Below are positions 7,564 to 14,560 of a DNA stretch of 15,074 bases, in pieces. Source of the stretch: CAZDXJ01 sp050303615 (GTDB taxonomy: Bacteria; Pseudomonadota; Gammaproteobacteria; Methylococcales; Methylomonadaceae); assembly GCA_050303615.1 (NCBI GenBank), contig JBNLCC010000150.1:1-15074 (forward strand). The letters run 5' to 3'. Below the pieces are notes generated by a model. That model was given only the letters and a program-made list of their open reading frames with translations, searched no databases and had not been told where the DNA came from. Numbering within the stretch: position 1 is the first letter of the stretch; each line of letters opens with the position of its first letter. The translations under genes were made by a program, and so were the position numbers.

Positions 7564-8535
7564 ATACTAGCCGGCGACATAGGCGGAACAAAGACGGTAT
7601 TAACCCTGTTGGCCGGTAATGCCGATGGCATCCCGGTGAGTTTGAAGGAGCAAACCTACGAAAGCCGCCAATTCAGAAGTTTTGATGATATTCTGACTGC
7701 TTTTTTACCCGCAGATGCAAAAATAAAATCAGCGTGTTTCGGCATTGCCGGGCCGGTCGTCAGGCAACGCTGCCAGACGACTAATTTACCGTGGCTGCTT
7801 GACGGCGCATTACTGAAAGAAAAATTGAACACCCCCAACGTAAAACTGCTCAATGATTTGGAAGCCATGGCGCTGGGCATGCTGCATCTGCCCGAAAACG
7901 AACTGGTTGAACTGAATCCTGACGCCGAAACGCTGCCGGGTAACGGCGCAGTAATCGCGGCCGGTACCGGCCTGGGCGAAGCTATATTGTATTGGGACGG
8001 CAGCAAGCATCATCCGATGGCCACCGAAGGCGGCCACAGTGATTTTGCCCCGCAGAATGAACAACAGGATCAACTGTTGGCCTATCTCAGAAAAATCTAC
8101 CCAGAGCATGTCAGTTACGAGCGCATTATATCGGGCAACGGCTTCGGCCATCTTTACGATTTTCTCAAGCAACAGCATTTTGCGCCGCCTTGCCCTATCG
8201 TTCCCGACATCAATAGCGATATCGACAGGAATGCCGTCATTTCCCGTCTGGGGGTAAACAAAGAAGACCTGTTATGTAGCGAAGCAGTCAGGCTGTTTGT
8301 GCAGTTATATGGTGCGGAAACAGGCAACCTGGCATTAAAGTCGCTTGCTACCGGGGGTATTTTTATCGGCGGGGGCATCGCCCCGAAGATATTACCCGCG
8401 CTGCAAGACGGTCAATTTATGCACGCATTTAGAGCCAAGGGCCGTTTTTCCTCGCTGCTCGAAAAAATCCCGGTAAAATTGTCATTAAACCCACGCACAC
8501 CGTTAATCGGTGCAGGTAGGTACTTCGAGCCATGA
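7561..8535 (+). CDS. glk: Glucokinase (Glk family, ATP-dependent)
   Basis: Glucokinase phosphorylates glucose to glucose 6-phosphate with ATP in the cytosol, feeding glycolysis or glycogen synthesis. The 324-residue protein starts with the phosphate loop LAGDIGGTKT (3-12), carries the catalytic aspartate in LLNDLEAMALGM (D99) and the ATP-site loop AAGTGLGEAILYW. The sugar-binding signature EGGHSDFAPQNEQQ (E156, H159) and YERIISGNGFGHLYDFL follow. The C-terminal part has the second nucleotide loop ATGGIFIGGGIAPKILPAL and the end TPLIGAGRYF. These are the hallmarks of the bacterial Glk family and not of the ROK family, whose zinc cysteine motif is absent. The GTG start is chosen for its GGAG site. 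The gene lies 10 nt after the phosphorylase-kinase-like gene and overlaps the next one by 4 nt (ATGA), so the three are probably one transcript. No specific regulation is visible. Confidence 0.95.
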   Translation: MILAGDIGGTKTVLTLLAGNADGIPVSLKEQTYESRQFRSFDDILTAFLPADAKIKSACFGIAGPVVRQRCQTTNLPWLLDGALLKEKLNTPNVKLLNDLEAMALGMLHLPENELVELNPDAETLPGNGAVIAAGTGLGEAILYWDGSKHHPMATEGGHSDFAPQNEQQDQLLAYLRKIYPEHVSYERIISGNGFGHLYDFLKQQHFAPPCPIVPDINSDIDRNAVISRLGVNKEDLLCSEAVRLFVQLYGAETGNLALKSLATGGIFIGGGIAPKILPALQDGQFMHAFRAKGRFSSLLEKIPVKLSLNPRTPLIGAGRYFEP

Positions 8536-8888
8536 ATCATTCCCACAGTCATCTTGCCGCCAAAGTCATACTAATCGGCTTATTAATAGCGGTACTTATT
8601 TATTTGTTTCATCCCGGCGTCGGACAAATGAGCCTCTTCATTAACGGAAAACCGGTGGCCGAACCGTTTGCCCCGTTCGCGGCGGTCACCACCCTGTTTC
8701 TGGTAATGGGCATTAGCGTGTTTATCGCCCTGCTCATGTTTTTCGGTACGGGCCTGCTGATATTGTTCGGCGCAATGTTTTTTGCACTGCTGGGCATTAT
8801 ACTGCTGGCACCTTATTTTTGGCCGGTGCTGGTTGTTATTTTGCTGGTTGTCGGCCTAATGTCAATCGGCAACGGTAAACCACGCTAG
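8532..8888 (+). CDS. Four-helix membrane protein of unknown function
   Basis: The 118-residue protein starts at an ATG overlapping the glucokinase stop (ATGA), so its translation is coupled to glk. It has a His-rich start (NHSHSH, residues 2-7) and about four transmembrane segments: roughly 11-27 (KVILIGLLIAVLIYLF), 48-69, 72-93 and 95-111, ending in a short basic tail (GNGKPR). The loop between the first two helices reads GQMSLFINGKPVAEPFAPFA. I recognise no family. Its place suggests a role linked to the glucokinase operon, but position alone is weak evidence. Its TAG stop shares the bases CTAG (8885-8888) with the stop of the convergent sensor kinase, so no separate terminator fits between them. 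Confidence 0.75.
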   Translation: MNHSHSHLAAKVILIGLLIAVLIYLFHPGVGQMSLFINGKPVAEPFAPFAAVTTLFLVMGISVFIALLMFFGTGLLILFGAMFFALLGIILLAPYFWPVLVVILLVVGLMSIGNGKPR

Positions 8889-10216
8889 TGCGCATTCAAT
8901 CTCAAAACGGCCGTGATACAAAAACCGCCCAGTTTGCGTGAGCGGCCAAAGTTCAACGAACCGTGGTATTGATCGGTAATATAATGGGCTATCGCCAAAC
9001 CCAACCCATAACCGGTTACCGACTCATCCAAGCGTCTGCCGCGTTTCGACAACAATTTGCATTCGTTATCGGTTACGCCCGGTCCGTCATCCTCGACGAC
9101 CAGCCGTATTTGCCCGTTAGCGGTAAAACTGACGCGGATTTCACTGCGTGCCCATTTGCAGGCATTGTCGAGTAAATTCCCAGCCAGTTCCAGCAGGTCT
9201 TCGCGGTCTATCACCGGTTTTGCCTCCGGCGCAATATGTAAAATGATATTGAGACATTTGTCGCGATACATAATTTTTAAGGTATCCGCCAAATCATTCA
9301 GTTCCCGAACCGCATCGAAGTCCTGTGTTGCCGGCCCAAGACCTGCCAGCCTGCCCCGTTTAAGTACCCGATCCATCATTCTTTGCATATTAGAGGTCTG
9401 GGTTTGCAGCATAGAGCTGAGTTCAGGATGCTGCTTCAGTGCCTGTTCATGGCTCAGTTGCTGAATGACGCTAAGCGGCGTCTTTAACGCATGTGCCAGA
9501 TCGCTCAACGTGTTGCGGGAACGCTGCAGACGTTGCTGTAAAATCTGCAGCAAACGATTCACTTCAGTGACCAACGCCGTGACTTCGGTCGGCACATCGG
9601 TATCGAGCGCCTGCCTTTTACCCTGTTCAAGCTCATATAATTGGTTGCGGATACGCTTTAGCGGATGAAAACCGGAGCGCAGGATGGCAACTTGTATGCC
9701 GATCAGCAGCATCAATAACAGCGCAGCCACCAACGAATAACGTCGTTGCACGAACGCGATGCGCTGCAGAGTGTCCGACAGGTCTTCCGCCGTCACGACA
9801 GTCACCGGCACGCCTTGTTTCAAGTGATTTTGTGCTTGAATCAGCAGCGGCTTGCGGTTCGGCCCGGTTTGATATTTTTTGTATATCTCACCGGGCTCGA
9901 TGGGCGGAATATCAAAGCGGAACTGCTGCAGTGAAGGGGAACGGAGTATTGATTTGGCGCTGATGATACTGAAATACTGGCCTGAGTCCGGGCGCTGATA
10001 AATCGGTTCCACTTGCTCCGGGTTCACGGAAATATTGCCATTGGCATCGATATGCAGCGCATTAACAATACTTTCCGCGTCATGTTGCAGATGTTCGGTC
10101 AGATATTCTTCCGCCAGATAGCGGAGCGTGACGCCGGTCAGCCACCATAATGCCGCAAAGACACTGATCAGACTGATAAACAACGCGACACTCAACCGAA
10201 ACTGCAAGGATTTCAT
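8885..10216 (-). CDS. Sensor histidine kinase, PhoQ-like
   Basis: This inner-membrane histidine kinase partners the response regulator just upstream. Numbering from the ATG at 10216 gives 443 residues (a GTG one codon earlier is possible). It has a first membrane helix (about 8-31) and a periplasmic sensor of about 125 residues. A second helix follows (about 160-179, YSLVAALLLMLLIGIQVAIL), then a HAMP linker (FHPLKRIRNQLYELEQGK). The H-box LSDLAHALKTPLSVIQQ carries the phospho-accepting His242, and the ATP domain has an N-box (LAGNLLDNACKWA), G1 (VEDDGPGV) and G2 (GYGLGLAIAHYI). The H-box and N-box resemble PhoQ. The periplasmic part does not show an obvious acidic patch of the PhoQ magnesium sensor, so the signal is open. 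The start overlaps the regulator stop by one base (TGATG), so the two are translated together. Confidence 0.93.
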   Translation of the reverse strand: MKSLQFRLSVALFISLISVFAALWWLTGVTLRYLAEEYLTEHLQHDAESIVNALHIDANGNISVNPEQVEPIYQRPDSGQYFSIISAKSILRSPSLQQFRFDIPPIEPGEIYKKYQTGPNRKPLLIQAQNHLKQGVPVTVVTAEDLSDTLQRIAFVQRRYSLVAALLLMLLIGIQVAILRSGFHPLKRIRNQLYELEQGKRQALDTDVPTEVTALVTEVNRLLQILQQRLQRSRNTLSDLAHALKTPLSVIQQLSHEQALKQHPELSSMLQTQTSNMQRMMDRVLKRGRLAGLGPATQDFDAVRELNDLADTLKIMYRDKCLNIILHIAPEAKPVIDREDLLELAGNLLDNACKWARSEIRVSFTANGQIRLVVEDDGPGVTDNECKLLSKRGRRLDESVTGYGLGLAIAHYITDQYHGSLNFGRSRKLGGFCITAVLRLNAH

Positions 10217-10881
10217 CACAATCGATCCCTGAATACATAGCCTTGCCCGCGGCGCGTTTCAAACCGCTGTTTGCCGAGCTTTCTGCGCAAATGATTAACA
10301 TAGACTTCGATGACATTACTGTCCTTGTCGGAATCAAAGTCATAGACATGTTCAGCCAGATTCGATTTGCTCAAAATGCGTCCCGGGTTTAATAAAAAAT
10401 AACGCAATAACTTGAACTCAATGCCGGTTAATTCAATCGTCTCACCCTGCTCCGGGGTCACCGTCTGACACATTTCATCCAGTGTAAAATCACCGACTTT
10501 CAAAATACCGGCAGGTTTTTGATTCGCACGATGAATCAGGGCGTTGACCCGCGCAAGCAATTCTTCAATATGAAAAGGCTTGGCCAGATAATCATCGGCG
10601 CCGGCTTTGAAGCCGTCGACTTTTTCATACCAGGCATCGCGCGCAGTCAGGATCAGCACCGGTACTGCATTGCCCTGTTGGCGCCAATTCTTCAGGACCG
10701 TCAATCCGTTGCGTTCCGGCAAGCCCAAGTCCAGAATGATCAGACTGTATAATCCTTCATTACCAAGGAACTCACCTTCTATCCCATCAGTGGCAACATC
10801 AACCGCATAACCCGCTTTTTTCAAGTCTTTGGTCAGTAATTTAAGCAGATTTTGGTCATCTTCAATTAATAAGATCCGCAT
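10216..10881 (-). CDS. Response regulator, OmpR/PhoP family
   Basis: The 221-residue DNA-binding regulator is phosphorylated by the kinase encoded next to it. Its receiver domain (1-115) has the acidic pocket IEDD (6-9), the phosphorylation site in ILDLGLPERNG (D51), the switch threonine T79 (LILTARD) and K101 (LAKPFHIEELLAR). The winged-helix domain (about 125-221) includes LTGIEFKLLRYFLLNPGRILSK, the recognition helix SNVIEVYVNHLRRKLG and the wing ETRRGQGYVFRD. The PFHIEE motif and overall pattern place it close to PhoP/QmpR-type regulators. The start MRILLIEDD is chosen because AGGTGG lies 5 nt upstream; an in-frame start 42 nt earlier only adds residues unlike the family. A plausible promoter lies at 10922-10950. 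Targets are unknown; the converging phosphorylase-kinase-like operon is a possible but untested one. Confidence 0.94.
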   Translation of the reverse strand: MRILLIEDDQNLLKLLTKDLKKAGYAVDVATDGIEGEFLGNEGLYSLIILDLGLPERNGLTVLKNWRQQGNAVPVLILTARDAWYEKVDGFKAGADDYLAKPFHIEELLARVNALIHRANQKPAGILKVGDFTLDEMCQTVTPEQGETIELTGIEFKLLRYFLLNPGRILSKSNLAEHVYDFDSDKDSNVIEVYVNHLRRKLGKQRFETRRGQGYVFRDRL

Positions 10882-10921
10882 CGCATCCACCTTTTTCATA
10901 TTGCCCTTTTGCGACAGCAGC

Positions 10922-10950
10922 AATATCGATCTTTAACAATGAAATCGCAA
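10922..10950 (-). promoter_or_regulatory. Candidate sigma-70 promoter of the two-component operon
   Basis: On the minus strand TTGCGA (10950-10945) and GATATT (10927-10922) are 17 nt apart and would start transcription near 10915, giving a leader of about 35 nt before the regulator ATG. Each box matches the consensus at 4/6. Two TTGTT words 15 nt apart overlap the -35 side and could be an operator, but this is weak. Confidence 0.35.
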
Positions 10951-11029
10951 ACAACGGTCTGCCTGAACATTATTTGCAGAATGCAAGTTCCTTCCGGCTT
11001 CCGGGTTAAACAATCGCGACCGGCAATCG

Positions 11030-11056
11030 GACAATTATCGTTTTGACAATAATCGT
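11030..11056. repeat. Tandem 12-bp direct repeat between the ATPase and regulator genes
   Basis: GACAATTATCGT (11030-11041) and GACAATAATCGT (11045-11056) match at 11 of 12 bases and are offset by 15 bp. They lie about 150-175 bp upstream of the response regulator start and about 25-50 bp beyond the ATPase stop. A pair of this kind may be a binding site for a dimeric regulator; nothing else supports that. Confidence 0.5.
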
Positions 11057-11078
11057 GCGGTGGTTAACCGGCCGCATT

Positions 11079-13031
11079 TCAATAATCGGAGAGAAATTTG
11101 GGAGGAACAGCAGCTCTTAGCGCATTAGCAACGGCAAGGATATCGATTACCTCCTGCACAATCGCGCCTGCTACCGGCGACAAATAACCGAATCCGGCAA
11201 ATCCCATGCCGATAGTGCTTAGCAGCATCCCGCCGATAGCGCTTTGCAAAGCAATGGTGCGCATACGTTCGCCGATATGCAGCAATTCGTCAACCTTTAG
11301 CAGCGAGCTGTCCATGATAACGGCATCCGCCGATTCGCCGGTTATGTCGCTGTTTTGGCCAAAAGCAATGCCGATCGTAGCGGCGGTTAAGGCCGGCGCA
11401 TCGTTAATCCCGTCCCCCATGAACACGGTTTTGGCCTGCCGGGTTTCTTCACGCACCAGATTTAATTTTTGTTCGGGACTTTGCCCGAAATAAACATGCT
11501 CAATGCCCACTTGTTCGGCCAAATAGCGCACCTCGGATTCCTTGTCGCCCGAGACCAGCATGACACGTTCGAACAGATGACTGGGCTTGAGATGGTTGAT
11601 AAACACGGAACTGTCGGTGCGTATTTCGTCGCGGAATAGTAAAACAGCCGCATATTGATCATCAATGACCACCACACATTCCAGTCCGCCGCTTACCGGA
11701 GGCAGTGCCGAAGCGGCCTGCGCATACTGCCTGCAGAAATGTTTGCGGCTGGTGATTTGCAGCCGTTTGCCGTCCACCGCTCCGACAAGCCCGCTGCCCG
11801 GCCTTTCCTGCATATGAGTGACCGTCATCAGCGGCAGCCGCTTATTTTCGGCTGCTTTAACAATCGATTGCGCAAGCGGATGTTTGGAGTAGCGTTCCAG
11901 GCTGGCGATGTAACTCAGGATATCCTCGGCTCGATAAGCCGGCGCGGGAATCAGATCAGTAAGCGCCGGGCGGCCGTAGGTCAGGGTGCCGGTTTTATCA
12001 AAAATTGCCGTGCGGCATGTGCCGAGGCTTTCCAGAATTGCCGGGTTTTTGATCACAATCTCTCGCTTTGCCGCCAAGGAAATGGAGCTGATAATCACGA
12101 CCGGAATGCCGATCAGCAAAGGGCAAGGCGTCGCGACCACCAGTACCGCCAGAAAACGCATGACCTCGCCGCTTAATACCCACGCCATACCGGCGGCAAG
12201 CAATGCCAGAGGCGCATAAAGAGCACCTAATTGATCGCCCAGCCGGCGCAATTTGGGGCGATTTTGTTCAGATGCATGCATGACTTCCATGATCTTGGCA
12301 TAACGCGAATCGATTGCCAGTTTATCCGCGCGAATGGTTAGCGCGCTGTCGCCATTGATCGCACCGGACAAAACCGGTGAACCCGCTACTTTTGACATCA
12401 AATAAGGTTCGCCGGTCAAATACGACTCATCCATCATGCCCGAGCCGTCAAGCACCGTGCCGTCAACCGGACAAATCTCGTGCGGCAGAATGACCAGGGT
12501 ATCACCAATGCGTACTTGCTCAGTGCCGATCTCAGTCAGCGTGCCGTTCGACTTGCGATGTGCGATTGCCGGCATGCGCTTTGCCAGCGCCTCCAAGACC
12601 GACGAAGCGCGTCTGACGGCGTATGACTCAAGCACGGCACCGCCGGACAACATCAATACGATTAATGCACCGGCTAAATATTGGTCCAGTATGACTGCGG
12701 TAATGATCGAAATGCCCGCCAATAAATCAGCGCCTAAATTGCCCCGTACTAATTTCGAGACAATACCGAACACCAGGGGTATACCGCCGATGATTAACAC
12801 CGCCAATAACGGCAGATCCGGCAGGGACACTTGCAAGGTGGCTTGATGTTGCGACAGCTTGGTGGCCTGCGATTGGAGGACAGCTTGAACAGTAAAGGAA
12901 TAATGTTCACTGCTGACCTGCAGCCCGTAGACCAACACAAGATAACAACCAATCCCCAGCAGACTGAACAGGGTGATAATACTGTCCGAACTATCAGCAA
13001 ACAACGGCAGGTTTGTTTTAGCGCTACTCAT
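11079..13031 (-). CDS. Heavy-metal P1B-type ATPase with TPCP motif
   Basis: This inner-membrane pump uses ATP to move a metal ion, most likely outward. Counting from the ATG at 13031 (650 residues), it has two N-terminal hydrophobic segments (about 15-38 and 70-95) and no N-terminal CxxC metal-binding domain. The actuator loop has TGEP (206-209), the transport helix VVATPCPLLIG (TPCP at 301-304), the phosphorylation site DKTGTLT (D345), a P1B HP pair (H384) and the hinge GDGINDAP (539-546). The last helix carries QEVIDILAVANALRA (626-640). The TPC motif replaces the CPC of copper and zinc pumps and recalls the poorly characterised P1B-5-like group, so the metal cannot be assigned. The start lacks a Shine-Dalgarno and lies 22 nt after the cytochrome stop, so translation may be coupled. 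A longer in-frame start at 13103 would overlap the cytochrome gene by about 50 nt. Confidence 0.92.
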   Translation of the reverse strand: MSSAKTNLPLFADSSDSIITLFSLLGIGCYLVLVYGLQVSSEHYSFTVQAVLQSQATKLSQHQATLQVSLPDLPLLAVLIIGGIPLVFGIVSKLVRGNLGADLLAGISIITAVILDQYLAGALIVLMLSGGAVLESYAVRRASSVLEALAKRMPAIAHRKSNGTLTEIGTEQVRIGDTLVILPHEICPVDGTVLDGSGMMDESYLTGEPYLMSKVAGSPVLSGAINGDSALTIRADKLAIDSRYAKIMEVMHASEQNRPKLRRLGDQLGALYAPLALLAAGMAWVLSGEVMRFLAVLVVATPCPLLIGIPVVIISSISLAAKREIVIKNPAILESLGTCRTAIFDKTGTLTYGRPALTDLIPAPAYRAEDILSYIASLERYSKHPLAQSIVKAAENKRLPLMTVTHMQERPGSGLVGAVDGKRLQITSRKHFCRQYAQAASALPPVSGGLECVVVIDDQYAAVLLFRDEIRTDSSVFINHLKPSHLFERVMLVSGDKESEVRYLAEQVGIEHVYFGQSPEQKLNLVREETRQAKTVFMGDGINDAPALTAATIGIAFGQNSDITGESADAVIMDSSLLKVDELLHIGERMRTIALQSAIGGMLLSTIGMGFAGFGYLSPVAGAIVQEVIDILAVANALRAAVPPKFLSDY

Positions 13032-13053
13032 GTGACTTGGTCTAAAAAATGGG

Positions 13054-13653
13054 TTATCCGCGATGTTTGCCGATTTCTGCTGGCGGCGCGGAAGTATCGT
13101 CAATATTTCTTAATTTATAGCCGGTTATCATCGCTTTGGCTAAATTTTCTTTATGTAACCAGCTTTCCATGATAACGCCGAAAATGTGCACCGCCACTAA
13201 AAACAGTGTCAAGTTGGCAAAAAACTCGTGGATCTCTTCCCAGAAATCGCCATTGCTGCGGATGACGCCGGCAAGCGGTCCGGCATGTTCTTCCGCACCG
13301 TATACGGCCAGTCCGGTGACAATGGCGACCGCCAGACTGAGCAACAGCAGCACGATCATTGCGCCGCCGGCCGGATTATGGCCGATATAGCGCTTCGCTT
13401 TACCGGTCAGCGCATCCAGCAAATAATTGGCGGATTGCGCCGGCGAACAGACAAAATTGGAAAACCGGGCGTACCTGCCGCCGATAAAACCCCAAATCAA
13501 CCGAAAACCCACCAGTCCCATCACGGTATAACCAGCCCACACGTGAACCGTCAGGAAATCCTCTTCAGTCACATAAGCTGCAAAAAAGCTGATTACCAAC
13601 AGCCAGTGGAATATTCTTACCGCTAAATCCCAGACTTTAACTTCGTTATTCAT
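13054..13653 (-). CDS. Cytochrome b561-type membrane protein
   Basis: The 199-residue protein is a four-helix di-heme cytochrome of the bacterial b561 / hydrogenase b-subunit family, which passes electrons between quinones and partner proteins in the inner membrane. The start VKVWDLAVRIFHWLLV (6-20) is the family signature. Likely heme ligands are H16, H37 (TVHVWAGY), H142 (EEIHEFFAN) and H156 (LVAVHIFGV), two per heme. The segments at about 14-30, 36-57, 98-119 and 144-164 are hydrophobic. The ATG start has GAGG 8 nt upstream. It is followed after 22 nt by the metal ATPase and is probably cotranscribed with it. The soluble c-type cytochrome often found beside b561 genes is absent, so its redox partner is unknown. 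Its upstream region is shared, back to back, with ibpA. Confidence 0.9.
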   Translation of the reverse strand: MNNEVKVWDLAVRIFHWLLVISFFAAYVTEEDFLTVHVWAGYTVMGLVGFRLIWGFIGGRYARFSNFVCSPAQSANYLLDALTGKAKRYIGHNPAGGAMIVLLLLSLAVAIVTGLAVYGAEEHAGPLAGVIRSNGDFWEEIHEFFANLTLFLVAVHIFGVIMESWLHKENLAKAMITGYKLRNIDDTSAPPAEIGKHRG

Positions 13654-13814
13654 GATGACTAAACCTCGTTAAGTGAATGACGCTATTAATTTAGCCGGAA
13701 AAGCTGAAACCAAGCTTAAAAAACTCAAAGATAACACAGAACAAATTGATTTTTCTTTCCTTCGGAAACAGTGGCCGCAACAGCTCAAGTTGTGGAAAAT
13801 TTTTGAGAAACCAT

Positions 13815-13842
13815 CTTGAAATTTTTTTTAACATCCCAATTT
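13815..13842 (+). promoter_or_regulatory. Sigma-32-like heat-shock promoter of ibpA
   Basis: CTTGAAA at 13815-13821 is a perfect -35 box of the heat-shock sigma factor. After 12-13 nt, TCCCAATT (13834-13841) matches the CCCCATNT -10 box at most positions. Transcription would begin near 13849, about 70 nt before the ibpA ATG. The match is by eye to the E. coli consensus. Confidence 0.65.
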
Positions 13843-13854
13843 AATTGACTGTAA

Positions 13855-13916
13855 CGGTTGTGTCTGTTATGGAGCAACCGATTAATGATTGTTTCGTATT
13901 GCTTTAGGAGAATATG
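13855..13916 (+). ncRNA. Probable ROSE-like RNA thermometer in the ibpA leader
   Basis: The predicted leader contains a hairpin with arms CGGTTG (13855-13860) and CAACCG (13875-13880). A second hairpin covers the ribosome site: CGTATT (13895-13900) pairs with AATATG (13911-13916), G13901 is bulged, and CT (13902-13903) pairs with AG (13909-13910). This hides part of the AGGAG at 13906-13910. TTGCT directly before AGGAG fits the UYGCU word of ROSE thermometers, which in enterobacteria control ibpA. The structure was drawn by hand and no folding energy was calculated. Confidence 0.45.
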
Positions 13917-13918
13917 TT

Positions 13919-14383
13919 ATGAAAATTGATTTAACACCTATTTATCGCACCAGTGTCGGTTTTGACCGCCTGGCATCAATGTTGGACGCCACGCTCAGTT
14001 CCGATGCCGCCGCTGCCGGCTACCCGCCGTATAATATCGAAGTAACCGGTGAAAACCGTTATGCCATCAGTTTGGCAGTTGCCGGCTTTCGGCAGGAGGA
14101 ATTCGATATAGAGCTGGAAAACGGCATTTTGACGGTTCGCGGCAGAAAACTGGAAGATAATAGTAAACGCGAATACCTGTATCAAGGCATTGCCGCCAGA
14201 AACTTCGAACGCAAGTTCAATCTCGCCGATTATGTCGAAGTAACCGGTGCAAGTTATAAAAACGGTTTGTTGACCATTTCGCTGGTAAAACAAATCCCCG
14301 AGGAAATGAAACCGAGACGCATCAACATCGATGCTTCCGACAACGTACTGGAACACCAGCCCGAACAAAATCGGGCCGCTTAA
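13919..14383 (+). CDS. ibpA: Small heat-shock protein, Hsp20/IbpA
   Basis: This cytosolic holdase binds unfolding proteins during heat stress and forms oligomers. The 154-residue protein follows E. coli IbpA closely: N-terminal MKIDLTPIYRTSVGFDRLASML, then the alpha-crystallin domain from YPPYNIEV (about 36-43) through LAVAGFRQEEFDIEL, EYLYQGIAARNFERKFNLAD and ASYKNGLLTISLVKQIPEE (about 115-133). The C-terminal IxI-type anchor (RRINID, about 137-142) that docks into neighbouring subunits is present, followed by a 12-residue polar tail. ATG at 13919 is preceded by AGGAG with 8 nt spacing; an in-frame TTG 30 nt upstream is not needed. A sigma-32-like promoter and a probable RNA thermometer precede it. 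Downstream lies a large palindrome that may end its transcript. Confidence 0.95.
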   Translation: MKIDLTPIYRTSVGFDRLASMLDATLSSDAAAAGYPPYNIEVTGENRYAISLAVAGFRQEEFDIELENGILTVRGRKLEDNSKREYLYQGIAARNFERKFNLADYVEVTGASYKNGLLTISLVKQIPEEMKPRRINIDASDNVLEHQPEQNRAA

Positions 14384-14410
14384 TTCAAAACGGTGTTTGA
14401 ACAATAAACT

Positions 14411-14491
14411 TAGCCGGGTGCTATCGGACGCGGTGTATTCCCGATATTGCCAAATTTAAATTGGGCGATACCGCGTCACTGTACCCGGCTA
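14411..14491. repeat. 81-bp imperfect palindrome (REP/BIME-like, possible bidirectional terminator)
   Basis: Outer arms TAGCCGGGT (14411-14419) and ACCCGGCTA (14483-14491) are perfect inverses. Inside them GACGCGGT (14427-14434) pairs with ACCGCGTC (14470-14477), and CCC (14440-14442) with GGG (14463-14465), around an AT-rich centre containing AAATTTAAA. A competing small hairpin exists in the left half (TATCGG at 14422-14427 with CCGATA at 14441-14446). It sits between convergent ibpA and transposase genes, where it could terminate both, and is the right kind of structure and place for a REP element served by the adjacent transposase. Confidence 0.6.
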
Positions 14492-14501
14492 GCCCCGCTT
14501 C

Positions 14502-14560
14502 AAGCCAAGCAAGTGTCAGGCCTTAAGCCAAGCAAGAAGCCAAGCAAGTGTCAGGCCTTA
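14502..14560. repeat. 24-bp direct repeat at the transposase 3' end
   Basis: Two identical 24-bp copies, starting AAGCCAAGCAAGTGTCAGGC and ending CTTA, lie at 14502-14525 and 14537-14560. A 12-bp partial copy (AAGCCAAGCAAG, 14525-14536) fills the gap between them. The transposase stop codon (14553-14551) lies inside the second full copy, so the extra copies look like local duplications of the end of that gene. Confidence 0.85.

Noticed and set aside
9057..9464. Plus-strand 135-codon frame opposite the sensor kinase
   Set aside because: It is Ser/Arg/Cys-rich, as expected for antisense frames, and lies wholly within a well-supported kinase gene.
11044..11049. TTGACA as a plus-strand -35 box
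   Set aside because: No -10 box lies 16-18 nt downstream and no plus-strand gene follows.
11655..12176. Plus-strand 173-codon frame opposite the metal ATPase
   Set aside because: It is antisense to the conserved ATP-binding and transport segments; composition is shadow-like and no motif is present.
14502..14560. Short direct repeats as a CRISPR array
   Set aside because: There are only two full copies with a 12-bp partial copy between them and no spacers or cas genes.
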